Below, piece by piece: positions 44,525 to 53,539 of a stretch of DNA of 64,000 bases. The stretch's first letter is position 1, and every line of letters begins with the position of its first letter. The stretch is from Mycobacterium aquaticum (GTDB lineage: Bacteria; Actinomycetota; Actinomycetes; Mycobacteriales; Mycobacteriaceae), in assembly GCF_002086485.1 (NCBI RefSeq), contig NZ_MVHF01000017.1:1-64000 (forward strand), given 5' to 3'. Position numbers and translations under genes: made by a program. A model generated the notes under the pieces. The model searched no databases. It was not told the DNA's origin and saw only the letters and a list, made by a program, of their open reading frames with translations.

Positions 44525-44532
44525 CCTATAAG
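44525..44532. promoter_or_regulatory. Overlapping divergent -10 elements
   Basis: CCTATAAG reads TATAAG on the plus strand (44527-44532, toward the Rv0361-like gene) and TATAGG on the minus strand (44530-44525, toward the DUF3151 gene). Both are good mycobacterial -10 hexamers sharing TATA. Inferred from sequence and position in the 64-bp divergent gap. Confidence 0.5.
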
Positions 44533-44570
44533 CTCCACCGGTAGCGACGTACGGGAGGACCGCAACAGGG

Positions 44571-45332
44571 ATGTCGAATCCATCGGAGCCGGACGACGCC
44601 GGTAGGCCGGGGCGAGCAGACGACCAGACCGAGCAGATGAGGGTGGACGCCGAGTCCGAGGCCACCACCGAGATCATCGGTTCAGCGACCGCCATGACAG
44701 AAGCGGCGCAGCAGCACGACGAGCGACGGTTCACCGCGCCGTCGGGCTTTGACGGTGCGACCCAGAAGATCGACACCCCGCCGGACCCCGAAACCGAGGT
44801 GTTCGCCCCGCCGACGGCAAAGGCCGCGGCCCCCCAGATGATTCCGCCGCGGGAAGGGGCGCCTTCGCCGCCCGCTCCCGAGGCGCCGTCCCGGCGCAGT
44901 TGGGGCTGGGTGATCGCGGTCCTGCTGGTGATCGCCGCGCTGGTGGCCATCGCGATCCTGGGCACCGTGCTGCTCACGCGGAACTCGACGGCGTCGTCGC
45001 AGGAAGACAAGGTGCGCGCCACCATCGAGAACTTCGACGCCGCGGTCCAGAGCGGCGATCTGGCCACGCTGCGCTCCATCACCTGCGGCAGCACGCGCGA
45101 CAACTACGTCAACTACGACCAGCAGGCCTGGGACGAAACCCATGCCCGCGTGGCGGCGGCCAAGCAGTACCCCGTGGTGTCCAGCGTCGACCAGGTGGTG
45201 GTCCACGACGACCACGCCGAGGCCAACGTCACCACCTTCATGGCGTTCGCGCCCCAGACGCGGTCGACTCGCAGCTTCGACCTGCAGTTCCGCGACGATC
45301 AGTGGAAGATCTGCCAGGCCCCCACGGGCTAG
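44571..45332 (+). CDS. Single-pass membrane protein (Rv0361-like)
   Basis: A 253-residue protein. The long acidic Pro-rich cytoplasmic N-terminus (1-108) is followed by one membrane helix (about 111-135) and an extracytoplasmic domain with a cystatin/NTF2-like look (RATIENFDAAVQSGDLATLRSITCG). Two cysteines (residues near 166 and 248) could pair. Function unknown. In M. tuberculosis the mgtE magnesium transporter follows; here fba follows directly. Confidence 0.85.
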   Translation: MSNPSEPDDAGRPGRADDQTEQMRVDAESEATTEIIGSATAMTEAAQQHDERRFTAPSGFDGATQKIDTPPDPETEVFAPPTAKAAAPQMIPPREGAPSPPAPEAPSRRSWGWVIAVLLVIAALVAIAILGTVLLTRNSTASSQEDKVRATIENFDAAVQSGDLATLRSITCGSTRDNYVNYDQQAWDETHARVAAAKQYPVVSSVDQVVVHDDHAEANVTTFMAFAPQTRSTRSFDLQFRDDQWKICQAPTG

Positions 45333-45342
45333 CCTGCCGTGA

Positions 45343-46380
45343 CTACCCCGCGGTCACGCTGCGGCCCGCGCTGTGCAGGTCGTTGCAGGCCTCGGTCACC
45401 CGCTCGGTCATGGAGGCCTCGGCCTTCTTGAGGTAGGTGCGCGGGTCGTAGGTCTTCTTGTTGCCGACCTCGCCGTCGACCTTCAGCACCCCGTCGTAGT
45501 TGGTGAACATGTGCCCGGCGATCGGGCGGGTGAAGGCGTACTGGGTATCGGTGTCGACGTTCATCTTGACCACGCCGTACTTGAGCGAATCCTCGATCTC
45601 GGACTTCAGCGAACCCGAGCCGCCGTGGAAGACGAAGTCGAAAGGCTTTGCGTCGCCGGACAATCCGAGCTTCTGCGCGGCGACGCGCTGCCCCTCGGCC
45701 AGCACCTCGGGCTTGAGCACGACATTGCCGGGCTTGTACACGCCGTGCACGTTGCCGAACGTCGCCGCCAGCAGGTAGCGGCCCTTCTCACCGGCGCCCA
45801 GGGCGTCGATGGTCTTCTCGAAGTCCTCCGGGCTGGTGTAGAGCTTCTCGTTGATCTCGGCTTCGACGCCGTCCTCCTCGCCGCCGACCACGCCGATCTC
45901 CACTTCGAGGATGATCTTGGCGGCCGCCGCGGCCTTGAGTAGATCTTGCGCGATGGCCAGGTTCTCGTCGATCGGTATCGCCGAGCCGTCCCACATGTGC
46001 GACTGGAACAGCGGATTGCGCCCGGCGGCCACCCGCTCGGCGGAGATGGCGAGCAGCGGCCGGACATAGGTGTCCAGCTTGTCCTTCGGACAGTGGTCGG
46101 TGTGCAGCGCGACGGTGATCGGGTACTTGTCGGCGATCACGTGGGCGAACTCGGCCAGCGCGACGGCGCCGGTGACCATGTCCTTGACCCCGAGGCCCGA
46201 GCCGAACTCCGCGCCACCGGTGGAGAACTGGATGATGCCGTCACTGCCCGCGTCGGCGAAGCCCTTGATCGCCGCATTGATGCTCTCCGACCCGACGCAG
46301 TTGATCGCCGGGAACGCGAACGAATGCTCCTTGGCCCGGCCCAGCATCTCGGCGTAGACCTCGGGAGTGGCGATGGGCAT
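45343..46380 (-). CDS. fba: Class II fructose-bisphosphate aldolase
   Basis: Zinc-dependent cleavage and condensation of fructose-1,6-bisphosphate in glycolysis and gluconeogenesis. The 345-residue sequence has the zinc ligands in LHTDHCPKDK, FGNVHGVY and FVFHGGSG, and the NVDTDTQ phosphate-binding segment. Normal length, ATG start with GGAAAGGA upstream. Essential central metabolism; no class I aldolase seen here. Confidence 0.97.
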   Translation of the reverse strand: MPIATPEVYAEMLGRAKEHSFAFPAINCVGSESINAAIKGFADAGSDGIIQFSTGGAEFGSGLGVKDMVTGAVALAEFAHVIADKYPITVALHTDHCPKDKLDTYVRPLLAISAERVAAGRNPLFQSHMWDGSAIPIDENLAIAQDLLKAAAAAKIILEVEIGVVGGEEDGVEAEINEKLYTSPEDFEKTIDALGAGEKGRYLLAATFGNVHGVYKPGNVVLKPEVLAEGQRVAAQKLGLSGDAKPFDFVFHGGSGSLKSEIEDSLKYGVVKMNVDTDTQYAFTRPIAGHMFTNYDGVLKVDGEVGNKKTYDPRTYLKKAEASMTERVTEACNDLHSAGRSVTAG

Positions 46381-46472
46381 GACGACGTCCTTTCCTGTCC
46401 CATTGCGGATTGTCGCGGCGCAAGTTCTCGCAGGTGCGGGCCGGTGACAGGGCGCAGGTACCCTTGGGACTC

Positions 46473-47165
46473 GTGATCGCCACCGCCATCCCAGAGGTTA
46501 CGACCAATCTGGCGCTGATGCCGAGTTTCATGGATCCGCTCAACCTCATCGGATACTTCGGCGCGTGGGCGCTGGTGGGCATCCTGGTCGTGGTGTTCGT
46601 CGAGTCCGGAGTGCTGTTCCCTATCCTGCCCGGCGACTCGCTGTTGTTCGTGGCGGGCATGCTCGCGGCGGGTACGGCGGCCCGCGGAATCGACGCCCAG
46701 GCCAACTTCCAGCTGTGGCAGCTGCTGGTGTTCATCCCGCTGGCGGCGATCCTCGGCGGGCAGGTCGGCTATTTCATCGGGCGCACCATCGGCACGTCGA
46801 TGTTCAAGCCCGACGCGAAGGTGCTCAAACAGCGCTACCTCGACGAGGCACATGCCTTCTTCGAGCAGCGCGGGCCGTTCGCCATCGTGATCGCGCGCTT
46901 CGTGCCGATCGTGCGAACCCTGGCCCCACTGACCGCGGGTGCTGCGAAGATGCGCTACTCGGTGTTCACGACCTTCAACATCCTGGGCGCGGTGGTCTGG
47001 GGCGTCGGTCTGATCCTGCTGGGCTACTGGCTGGGGCAGTTCACGATCATCCAGAAGCTGCTGGAACCCATCTTCATCGTCATCGTGCTGGCCTCGGTCG
47101 CCCCGATGTTCATCGAGTGGCTCAAGCGTCGCCGCGCGGCGAAGGACGCGTCCGAGACCCCTTAG
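46473..47165 (+). CDS. DedA-family membrane protein
   Basis: A 230-residue DedA/VTT protein with about five to six hydrophobic segments and the signature FPILPGDSLLFVAG, GYFIGRTIG and RFVPIVRTLAPLTAGAAKM. DedA proteins scramble or recycle lipid carriers and affect proton-dependent envelope functions. GTG at 46473 chosen; a downstream ATG (46518) would shorten the N-terminus. Divergent from fba, as in Rv0363c/Rv0364. Confidence 0.88.
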   Translation: MIATAIPEVTTNLALMPSFMDPLNLIGYFGAWALVGILVVVFVESGVLFPILPGDSLLFVAGMLAAGTAARGIDAQANFQLWQLLVFIPLAAILGGQVGYFIGRTIGTSMFKPDAKVLKQRYLDEAHAFFEQRGPFAIVIARFVPIVRTLAPLTAGAAKMRYSVFTTFNILGAVVWGVGLILLGYWLGQFTIIQKLLEPIFIVIVLASVAPMFIEWLKRRRAAKDASETP

Positions 47166-48349
47166 CCCAGCACGTCGAACAGTTCCCGCAGCCCGACCAG
47201 GCTGTCCGCGGGCAGGACATGGTCGCAGAACGGCAGCGCCGCGGCCATCGATCCGGCGAGCGGGGCGAAACCGGGGGCCGCTGCGCGAGGGTTGAGCCAG
47301 ATCACCAGGTGTGCGCGACGCCGGAGCCGGCTCATGGCGTGGCGCAGCAGGTCCGGCTCGTCGGCATCCCAGCCGTCCGAGGCGATCACGACGACCGCGC
47401 CGCGCAGGGCGTTGCCGTGCGGCAGTGCCAGCAGGGTGCCGATCGAGCGGCCCAGATGAGTGCCGCCGTAGCGGTCGGTCACCTTGTCGTTGGCCCGGGC
47501 GAGCGCCGTCTCGGCGCTGCGGTGCGACAGCGCCGCGGTCAGTCTCGTCAACGTGGTCGCAAACGCGAACACCTCGGGACGCAGCCCCGCGGAACGTAGC
47601 GCCGTCGCCCGCATCAGGTGCAGGTAGACCATTGCGTACGGCTGCATCGAACCGCTGACATCGCAGACCAGGACCACCCGGCGCGGCCGCGCCCGGCTGC
47701 GGGTGCGGGCCACCCGCAGTGGCTCCCAGCCGGTCGTGCGAGATGCCTCGATGGTTGCGCGCAGGTCGACCTGCCGACCGGCCGGGTGGCGCTGACGACG
47801 CAGCGTGCGCCGCCTCGGCCAGCGGGTTTGCGCGCTTTCAAGCCAGGCTCCGATGCGCCGCAACTCGTCGGTGTCGAATTGTTCGAAGGACGTATCGGCG
47901 GGAGCGACGTGCCGGCTCGGTAACAGTTCCGGCACCGCGCTGCCCGCGGGCGGATGGGTCGCAACGCTGACGGAGACCGGCCGCGTGGTCCACGGCAGCC
48001 CGTCACACTGATCGACCGGCGCCGAGTCGGCGGTGGCCCGCCCGGCTGGAGTCACTGCCGGAGGCAGCGGGCGTTTCGAGCTCACCGGATCAAGGCCGAG
48101 CACGGCGTCACCGAACACCGCATCGAATACCACGTCGAAGGCGACAAGATCATCGACCCGGTTGACCAAGGTCAGTCGCGCTGCCCAGTACAGCAGCGAC
48201 CGGTGCCGGGGAGCCAGGATGTGCATCGCTTCGACCAGGCCTGCGGATCCGACTGCCGACACCGCGACCCCGGCGCCGCGCAGCCGGTCGACCAGTGCAA
48301 CCGCGAACGCGGCGAGGTCGACCCCACGCAGCAGGTGCGGGCTCGTCAT
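47162..48349 (-). CDS. coxE: VWA-domain protein CoxE
   Basis: A 395-residue protein of the CoxE/VWA_CoxE family. The MIDAS metal motif DVSGSM starts at Asp230, with a preceding basic linker and IASDGWDADEP (about 315). With the MoxR ATPase CoxD it is thought to insert sulfur and copper into the CO dehydrogenase active site. ATG overlaps the coxG stop; last gene of the cox operon. It converges with the DedA gene (four-base overlap). Confidence 0.88.
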   Translation of the reverse strand: MTSPHLLRGVDLAAFAVALVDRLRGAGVAVSAVGSAGLVEAMHILAPRHRSLLYWAARLTLVNRVDDLVAFDVVFDAVFGDAVLGLDPVSSKRPLPPAVTPAGRATADSAPVDQCDGLPWTTRPVSVSVATHPPAGSAVPELLPSRHVAPADTSFEQFDTDELRRIGAWLESAQTRWPRRRTLRRQRHPAGRQVDLRATIEASRTTGWEPLRVARTRSRARPRRVVLVCDVSGSMQPYAMVYLHLMRATALRSAGLRPEVFAFATTLTRLTAALSHRSAETALARANDKVTDRYGGTHLGRSIGTLLALPHGNALRGAVVVIASDGWDADEPDLLRHAMSRLRRRAHLVIWLNPRAAAPGFAPLAGSMAAALPFCDHVLPADSLVGLRELFDVLG

Positions 48350-48987
48350 CGACGGGCGCGGGCCATCCGGATGCGCCCGAGCGTGAACACCACGACAGCG
48401 ACCAGGAATGCCGCCGCGACGCGCGGACCGTACTTCTTCAACACGCTGCCACCGGCCAGGTCGAGCAGGTCGATGGGCTGGGGCTCAGCTGCCGGTGGCG
48501 CCGGGGCGACGGACGCAACCGCGGGCGCAGCGGCGGCGGGTTGGTCGGCGGCGAGTTTGGCTTCCAACGAGTCGACGAACTGGCCCAGCAGCTTCTCGGA
48601 CACCTGCTGCAACATGCCGCTGCCGAACTGCGCGAGCTTTCCCACGATCTTCAGATCGGTGTCGACGGTGACCCGCGTGGTCCGTCCCGCGTCGTGCAAT
48701 CGCGCGGTGACCGTGGCGGCGGCGTTGCCGGTGCCACGCGCTTCCTTACCCTTGGCGTCGATGACTGCCCGATGCTCCGCGCGGTTCTGCTCGACGAAGC
48801 GCACCTTGCCGCTGAACTCACTGGTCACCGGGCCCACCTTCACCTTGACCTTGCCCAGGACGTCTTCGCCGTCCTGTCCGGTCAACTGAGCGCCAGGCAT
48901 CAGCGGCACCACCTGGTCGAGATCGGTGAGCAGATCCCACGCGTCCTCGATCGGGACACTGACTGTGAACTCGTTTGCGATCTTCAT
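48346..48987 (-). CDS. coxG: CoxG, membrane-recruitment SRPBCC protein
   Basis: A 213-residue protein. The SRPBCC/CoxG domain (1-150; MKIANEFTVSVPIEDAWDLLTDLDQVVPLMPG) is followed by an Ala/Pro-rich linker and one C-terminal membrane helix (about 186-205). CoxG is thought to bring CO dehydrogenase to the membrane so electrons reach menaquinone. Starts and stops overlap both neighbours by four bases (ATGA). Confidence 0.92.
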   Translation of the reverse strand: MKIANEFTVSVPIEDAWDLLTDLDQVVPLMPGAQLTGQDGEDVLGKVKVKVGPVTSEFSGKVRFVEQNRAEHRAVIDAKGKEARGTGNAAATVTARLHDAGRTTRVTVDTDLKIVGKLAQFGSGMLQQVSEKLLGQFVDSLEAKLAADQPAAAAPAVASVAPAPPAAEPQPIDLLDLAGGSVLKKYGPRVAAAFLVAVVVFTLGRIRMARARR

Positions 48988-49871
48988 AGTGCGCTCCCTC
49001 TCAGTTCGAGCATCGCGTCGTGCAGGATTCGGCTGTCATCAGGCGTTTTGGCCAGGGCGCCGAGCGTGCCGAGCGCGGCAGGATCGACCAGGTCCCCGAC
49101 CCCGAGTGCCACCAGCGCGGCCACCCAATCGATGGTTTCAGCGATACCCGGCGGCTTGTCCAAGTCGAGATCGCGTGCGGCACCGACGAATTGGGCAGCA
49201 CGCTCGATCAGCGCATCGGTCGCACCGGGCACGGTACGCCGCACGATCGCGACAGCCGTGACCCGGTCGGGGTATTCGATCCAGTGATAGAGGCAGCGCC
49301 GGCGCAGGGCGTCGTGCAGGTCGCGGCTGCGGTTGGAGGTCAGCACCACGATCGGCGGCCGCTCGGCGACGAAGGTTCCGAGCTCGGGCACGGTGACCGC
49401 GGCTTCGCCGAGAAATTCGAGCAGAAGTGCCTCGAATTCGTCATCGGCGCGGTCGATCTCGTCGACGAGCAGCACCGGCGGGCTCGGCCCGCGGTGCCGA
49501 ACACTCTGCAGGATCGGCCGGTCGACGAGATACGCCTCGGTGTAGAGGTCGGATTCGCCGACTGCCTGTCCACCGTGAGCCTCCGCCAACCGGATCGACA
49601 AGAGCTGGCGCTGGTAGTTCCAGTCGTAGAGGGCCTCTCCTGCCGTCAGCCCTTCGTAGCACTGCAACCGGATCAACGGCGTATCGAGCACAGCGGCAAG
49701 GGTTTTGGCGGCGGTCGTCTTGCCGACGCCGGGTTCGCCCTCCAACAGCAGCGGCCGGCCCATGGTCACCGCGAGGTAGATCGCCGTCGCGGTGCCCTCA
49801 CCGAGCAGGTAGTCGTGGCCGTCAAAGCGTCGCACCACGTCGGCGACGTCACCGAATGCTTCAGTGGCCAT
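48984..49871 (-). CDS. coxD: MoxR-type AAA+ ATPase CoxD
   Basis: A 295-residue AAA+ ATPase. Walker A is GEPGVGKT (45-52), Walker B LLVDEID, sensor 1 LTSNRSRDL and an arginine-rich ALRRRCLYHW. MoxR/CoxD proteins act with CoxE VWA proteins as chaperones that mature the Mo-Cu cofactor. ATG at 49871 chosen; the longer open frame runs through the XdhC gene in another frame. Overlaps that gene by 11 bases. Confidence 0.93.
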   Translation of the reverse strand: MATEAFGDVADVVRRFDGHDYLLGEGTATAIYLAVTMGRPLLLEGEPGVGKTTAAKTLAAVLDTPLIRLQCYEGLTAGEALYDWNYQRQLLSIRLAEAHGGQAVGESDLYTEAYLVDRPILQSVRHRGPSPPVLLVDEIDRADDEFEALLLEFLGEAAVTVPELGTFVAERPPIVVLTSNRSRDLHDALRRRCLYHWIEYPDRVTAVAIVRRTVPGATDALIERAAQFVGAARDLDLDKPPGIAETIDWVAALVALGVGDLVDPAALGTLGALAKTPDDSRILHDAMLELRGSAL

Positions 49872-50652
49872 GCGCGCCGCAGTGGTGTTCGGTGGGATCC
49901 GACGGCCCGGCATGGATGGCGAAAGAACGCTCCGCGAGGCCGCCGACCCGGATGCCCTGGACCACCTCGGCCATGATGGACACCGCGATCTCGGCAGGAG
50001 TCTTCGCACCGATGGGCAGTCCGACCGGAGTGTGCACGCGGGCGCGCTCGGCCTGCGACAGCCGCATGCCGTCGAGGATCGAGGCGCCCCGCACCCGGCT
50101 GGCCACCAGACCGATGTGGCGCACTCCGGCATCCAGTGCGGCCCTGATGATCTCGTCCTCGGGGCCACCGAGGCTCGCGATGACGACCGCGGTGGTGTCC
50201 CCGAAATCGGCGTCGTCGGGGTCTGCCGGGCGGCGCACGTCGTAGCCGAGCACCGCGCACACGTCCACCACCCGCTCGCCCACCGGTGTCGCACCGACGA
50301 CCTGTACCAGCGGTGCGGGCACCTCGGGTGCCAGGAAGATCTCCAGCGCACCTCCGGACAGGCACGGGTTGACCACGACGCATGCGCCCGGCGCCTCCGG
50401 GAAATGGACGTCGCCGTCGGGCAGCACCCGCAGAAGCACGCTCTGGCCGACCTGCAGAGCCCCCAACGCGGCCTTGCGTACGGAGTTCTGTGCGCACTGA
50501 CCACCGACGAACCCCTCGATGGTGCCGTCGGCCAGCAGGATTGCCTCGTCGCCGGCATGCGCCGACGCAGGAGGCTGTGCGCGCACCACCGTGGCGTGCA
50601 CGAACGGTGTCCGGGCCTGTCGCAGTTGCGCAACCCGTTCGGTCAGCGTCAT
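49861..50652 (-). CDS. coxF: XdhC-family maturation protein CoxF
   Basis: A 263-residue XdhC/CoxF-like protein with the N-terminal domain (LLADGTIEGFVGGQCAQNSV) and the C-terminal Rossmann-type domain (VVIASLGGPEDEIIRAALDAG, VHTPVGLPIGAKTPAEIAVSIMAEVV). These proteins protect or sulfurate the molybdenum cofactor before insertion. ATG at 50652 has AGGGAG upstream. A second XdhC homologue lies at the other end of the cluster. Confidence 0.9.
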   Translation of the reverse strand: MTLTERVAQLRQARTPFVHATVVRAQPPASAHAGDEAILLADGTIEGFVGGQCAQNSVRKAALGALQVGQSVLLRVLPDGDVHFPEAPGACVVVNPCLSGGALEIFLAPEVPAPLVQVVGATPVGERVVDVCAVLGYDVRRPADPDDADFGDTTAVVIASLGGPEDEIIRAALDAGVRHIGLVASRVRGASILDGMRLSQAERARVHTPVGLPIGAKTPAEIAVSIMAEVVQGIRVGGLAERSFAIHAGPSDPTEHHCGAHGH

Positions 50653-50663
50653 CCGGACTCCCT

Positions 50664-53063
50664 CTAGATTGGCGGCCTGGCCCGGCCCTGCATGGCTTCC
50701 CACACCCGTGACGGCGTCAGCGGCATGTCTGCGTGCCGAACACCGAACGGCGCCAGCGCATCTACGACGGCGTTCACCACGGCGGGCGGCGAACCGACCG
50801 TGGCCGACTCACCGATGCCCTTCGCGCCGATGGGGTGATGCGGCGAGGGGGTCACCGTGTGGCCGGTCTCGAAGTGCGGCACTTCCATCGCGGTCGGAAT
50901 CAGGTAGTCCATCAACGACCCGCCCAGGCAGTTGCCGTCGGCGTCGAACGCGATCATCTCCATCAATGCCATGCCGATGCCGTCGACGAGCCCGCCGTGC
51001 ACCTGCCCTTCGATGATCATCGGATTGATCCGGGTGCCGCAGTCGTCGACCGCGAGGAAGCGGCGCACCTTCACCACGGCGGTCCCGGGATCAATGTCGA
51101 CGACGCAGAAGTACGCCCCGTAGGGATAGGTGAGATTCTCTGGGTTATAACAGATCTGGGCGTCGAGCCCGCCTTCGATCCACTCCGGTAGATCTCCCGC
51201 ACCGTGCGCGCGCATCGCGATGTCCTGGATGGTCACCGAGGCGGTGGGGTCGCCCTTGACGTGGAAGCTGCCCTTGTCCCACTCGAGGTCGGCGACGGAG
51301 GCTTCGAGCATGCCCGAGGCGATGATCTTGGCCTTGTCCCGAACCTTGCGGGCGACCAACGCGGCGGCCGCACCCGACACCGGCGTGGACCGGCTGCCAT
51401 AGGTGCCCAGGCCGAACGGCGTCTGGTCAGTGTCACCGTGCACGACGTCGATGTCCTCGGGTGGGATGCCGAGCTCCTCGGCGACGATCTGCGCGAACGT
51501 CGTCTCATGCCCCTGCCCTTGGGTCTGAACACTCAACCGCACCACGGCTTTTCCGGTCGGATGCACCCGCAACTCGCAGCCGTCGGCCATGCCCAACCCC
51601 AGGATGTCCATATCCTTGCGCGGCCCGGCGCCCACGGCCTCGGTGAAGAACGACATGCCGATGCCCATGAGTTCACCGCGCTCACGCCTCTGCAGCTGTT
51701 CGGCACGCAAGCCGTCGTAGTCGATCATCTCCATCGCCAGGCGCATGGTCTTCTCGTAGTCGCCCGAGTCGTAGACCCAGCCGGTCTTCGATGTGTATGG
51801 GAACTGCCCGGGTTTCAACAGGTTTCGCAACCGCAGCTCGGCGGGATCCATCTTGAGCTCGAACGCCAGGCAATCCACCAGGCGCTCGACGAAGTACACG
51901 GCCTCGGTGATGCGGAACGAGCACGCGTACGCCACGCCGCCGGGCGCTTTGTTGGTGTACACCGCGGTCATGTGACAGTAGGCGGCCTCGATGTCGTAGC
52001 TGCCGGTGAACACGCCGAAGAAACCGGCGGGGTATTTCACCGGCGCCGCCGTGCCGTTGAACGCGCCGTGGTCGGCGAGCACATTGGACCGGATCGCGAG
52101 GATCTTGCCGTCACGGCTCGCGGCGATCTCCCCGACCATGATGTAGTCGCGGGCAAACCCTGTGCTGGTGAGGTTTTCGCTGCGGTCCTCCATCCACTTG
52201 ACGGGCTTACCGAGCAGCAGCGAGCCGACGACCGCGCAGACATAGCCGGGATAGATCGGCACCTTGTTGCCGAATCCACCGCCGATGTCCGGGGAGATCA
52301 CCCGGATCTTGTGCTCGGGCAGGCCCGCGACCAGTGCGTAGAGCGTGCGGTGCGCGTGCGGGGCCTGCGAGGTGCACCACAGTGTCAGCTTGCCGGACAC
52401 CGGGTCGAGATCCGCCACCGCACCGCAGGTCTCCATCGGTGCGGGATGGACCCGCGGATAGACGATCTCCTGCTTGACCACTACGTCGGCCGTCGCGAAC
52501 ACCGCCTCGGTGGCCGCGGCATCGCCGGTCTCCCAGTCGAAGCAGTGGTTGTCGGTCTTGCCGTCGAGATCGGTGCGGATCACCGGGGCGTCGGCGTCCA
52601 GCGCGTGCCTGGCGTCGATCACCGGGTCCAACGGGTCGTACTCGACGTCGATGAGCTCCAACGCATCTCGTGCCGAGTAGCGGTCGTCGGCGACGACGAA
52701 GGCCACCTCCTGGCCCTGGAATCGCACCTTGTCGGTGGCCAGCACAGCCTGTACGTCATTGGACAAGGTCGGCATCCAGGCCAGGCCCTTGCCCGCCAGG
52801 TCGGCGCCGGTCACCACGGCCTTGACCTTCGGATGTGCCTGCGCCGCACTGACGTCGATGCTGACGATGCGGGCGTGCGCATACGGCGAGCGGAGAATGG
52901 CCAGGTGCAGCATGCCGGGCAGCTTGACGTCGTCGACGTAGGTGCCGCGGCCCCGGATGAACCTGGGATCCTCCTTGCGCAGCATCCTGCCGTGGCCGCA
53001 CGGCTTCTCGTCGTTGACTGCGGTGTCCTCGGGCCGGTCGACCGGGTTTTCCAAGGTGGTCAT
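50664..53063 (-). CDS. coxL: Aerobic CO dehydrogenase large subunit CoxL (form I)
   Basis: A 799-residue molybdenum-copper subunit that oxidises CO to CO2. The active-site loop reads AYACSFR (378-384) with the copper-binding Cys381, the AYXCSFR signature of true form I CO dehydrogenase (form II homologues have AYRGAGR). The catalytic Glu sits in GAKGIGES near the C-terminus, and the cofactor loops GGGFGNK (261) and GQGHET are present. ATG overlaps the coxS stop. Supports aerobic CO respiration, used in mycobacteria for persistence. Confidence 0.97.
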   Translation of the reverse strand: MTTLENPVDRPEDTAVNDEKPCGHGRMLRKEDPRFIRGRGTYVDDVKLPGMLHLAILRSPYAHARIVSIDVSAAQAHPKVKAVVTGADLAGKGLAWMPTLSNDVQAVLATDKVRFQGQEVAFVVADDRYSARDALELIDVEYDPLDPVIDARHALDADAPVIRTDLDGKTDNHCFDWETGDAAATEAVFATADVVVKQEIVYPRVHPAPMETCGAVADLDPVSGKLTLWCTSQAPHAHRTLYALVAGLPEHKIRVISPDIGGGFGNKVPIYPGYVCAVVGSLLLGKPVKWMEDRSENLTSTGFARDYIMVGEIAASRDGKILAIRSNVLADHGAFNGTAAPVKYPAGFFGVFTGSYDIEAAYCHMTAVYTNKAPGGVAYACSFRITEAVYFVERLVDCLAFELKMDPAELRLRNLLKPGQFPYTSKTGWVYDSGDYEKTMRLAMEMIDYDGLRAEQLQRRERGELMGIGMSFFTEAVGAGPRKDMDILGLGMADGCELRVHPTGKAVVRLSVQTQGQGHETTFAQIVAEELGIPPEDIDVVHGDTDQTPFGLGTYGSRSTPVSGAAAALVARKVRDKAKIIASGMLEASVADLEWDKGSFHVKGDPTASVTIQDIAMRAHGAGDLPEWIEGGLDAQICYNPENLTYPYGAYFCVVDIDPGTAVVKVRRFLAVDDCGTRINPMIIEGQVHGGLVDGIGMALMEMIAFDADGNCLGGSLMDYLIPTAMEVPHFETGHTVTPSPHHPIGAKGIGESATVGSPPAVVNAVVDALAPFGVRHADMPLTPSRVWEAMQGRARPPI

Positions 53064-53536
53064 GCCTTCGCCTCCTCCCGGGCATGCCGCGCCGCCCACT
53101 GCACGGAGCGCACGATCGTGGTGTAACCGGTGCATCGACAGATCTGGCCCGAAATGGCTTCGCGGATCTCGTCTTCGGTCGGGTCCGGGTTACGGTCCAG
53201 CAGGGCTCGCGCGGTGATCATCATGCCTGGGGTACAGAACCCGCACTGCAGGCCGTGACACTGCATGAATCCCTCCTGCACCGGGTCCAGCCGTCCGTCG
53301 ACCTCCATACCCTCGACTGTGCGTACCGCGTGACCGGAGGCCATCGCAGCCAGCATCGTGCACGACTTGACCGGTTGCCCGTCGACATCCACCACACACG
53401 TGCCGCAGTTGGATGTGTCGCAGCCCCAATGGGTTCCGGTCAGTCCCAGCTCGTCACGCAGGAAGTGCACCAGGAGCATCCGCGGTTCGATCTCGGCGCT
53501 CACGGCCTCGCCGTTGACTGTCATGTTGACCTGCAT
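53060..53536 (-). CDS. coxS: CO dehydrogenase small subunit CoxS, 2x[2Fe-2S]
   Basis: A 158-residue iron-sulfur subunit. The N-terminal plant-type [2Fe-2S] ligands are Cys39, Cys44, Cys47 and Cys59; the C-terminal cluster uses Cys98, Cys101, Cys133 and Cys135 (CGFC, CRC). It passes electrons from CoxL to the FAD of CoxM. ATG start; three-base gap after coxM. Confidence 0.97.
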   Translation of the reverse strand: MQVNMTVNGEAVSAEIEPRMLLVHFLRDELGLTGTHWGCDTSNCGTCVVDVDGQPVKSCTMLAAMASGHAVRTVEGMEVDGRLDPVQEGFMQCHGLQCGFCTPGMMITARALLDRNPDPTEDEIREAISGQICRCTGYTTIVRSVQWAARHAREEAKA

Positions 53537-53539
53537 GAG

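Noticed and set aside
51204..53126. 640-codon plus-strand open frame
   Set aside because: Antisense to coxL; composition typical of an antisense shadow.
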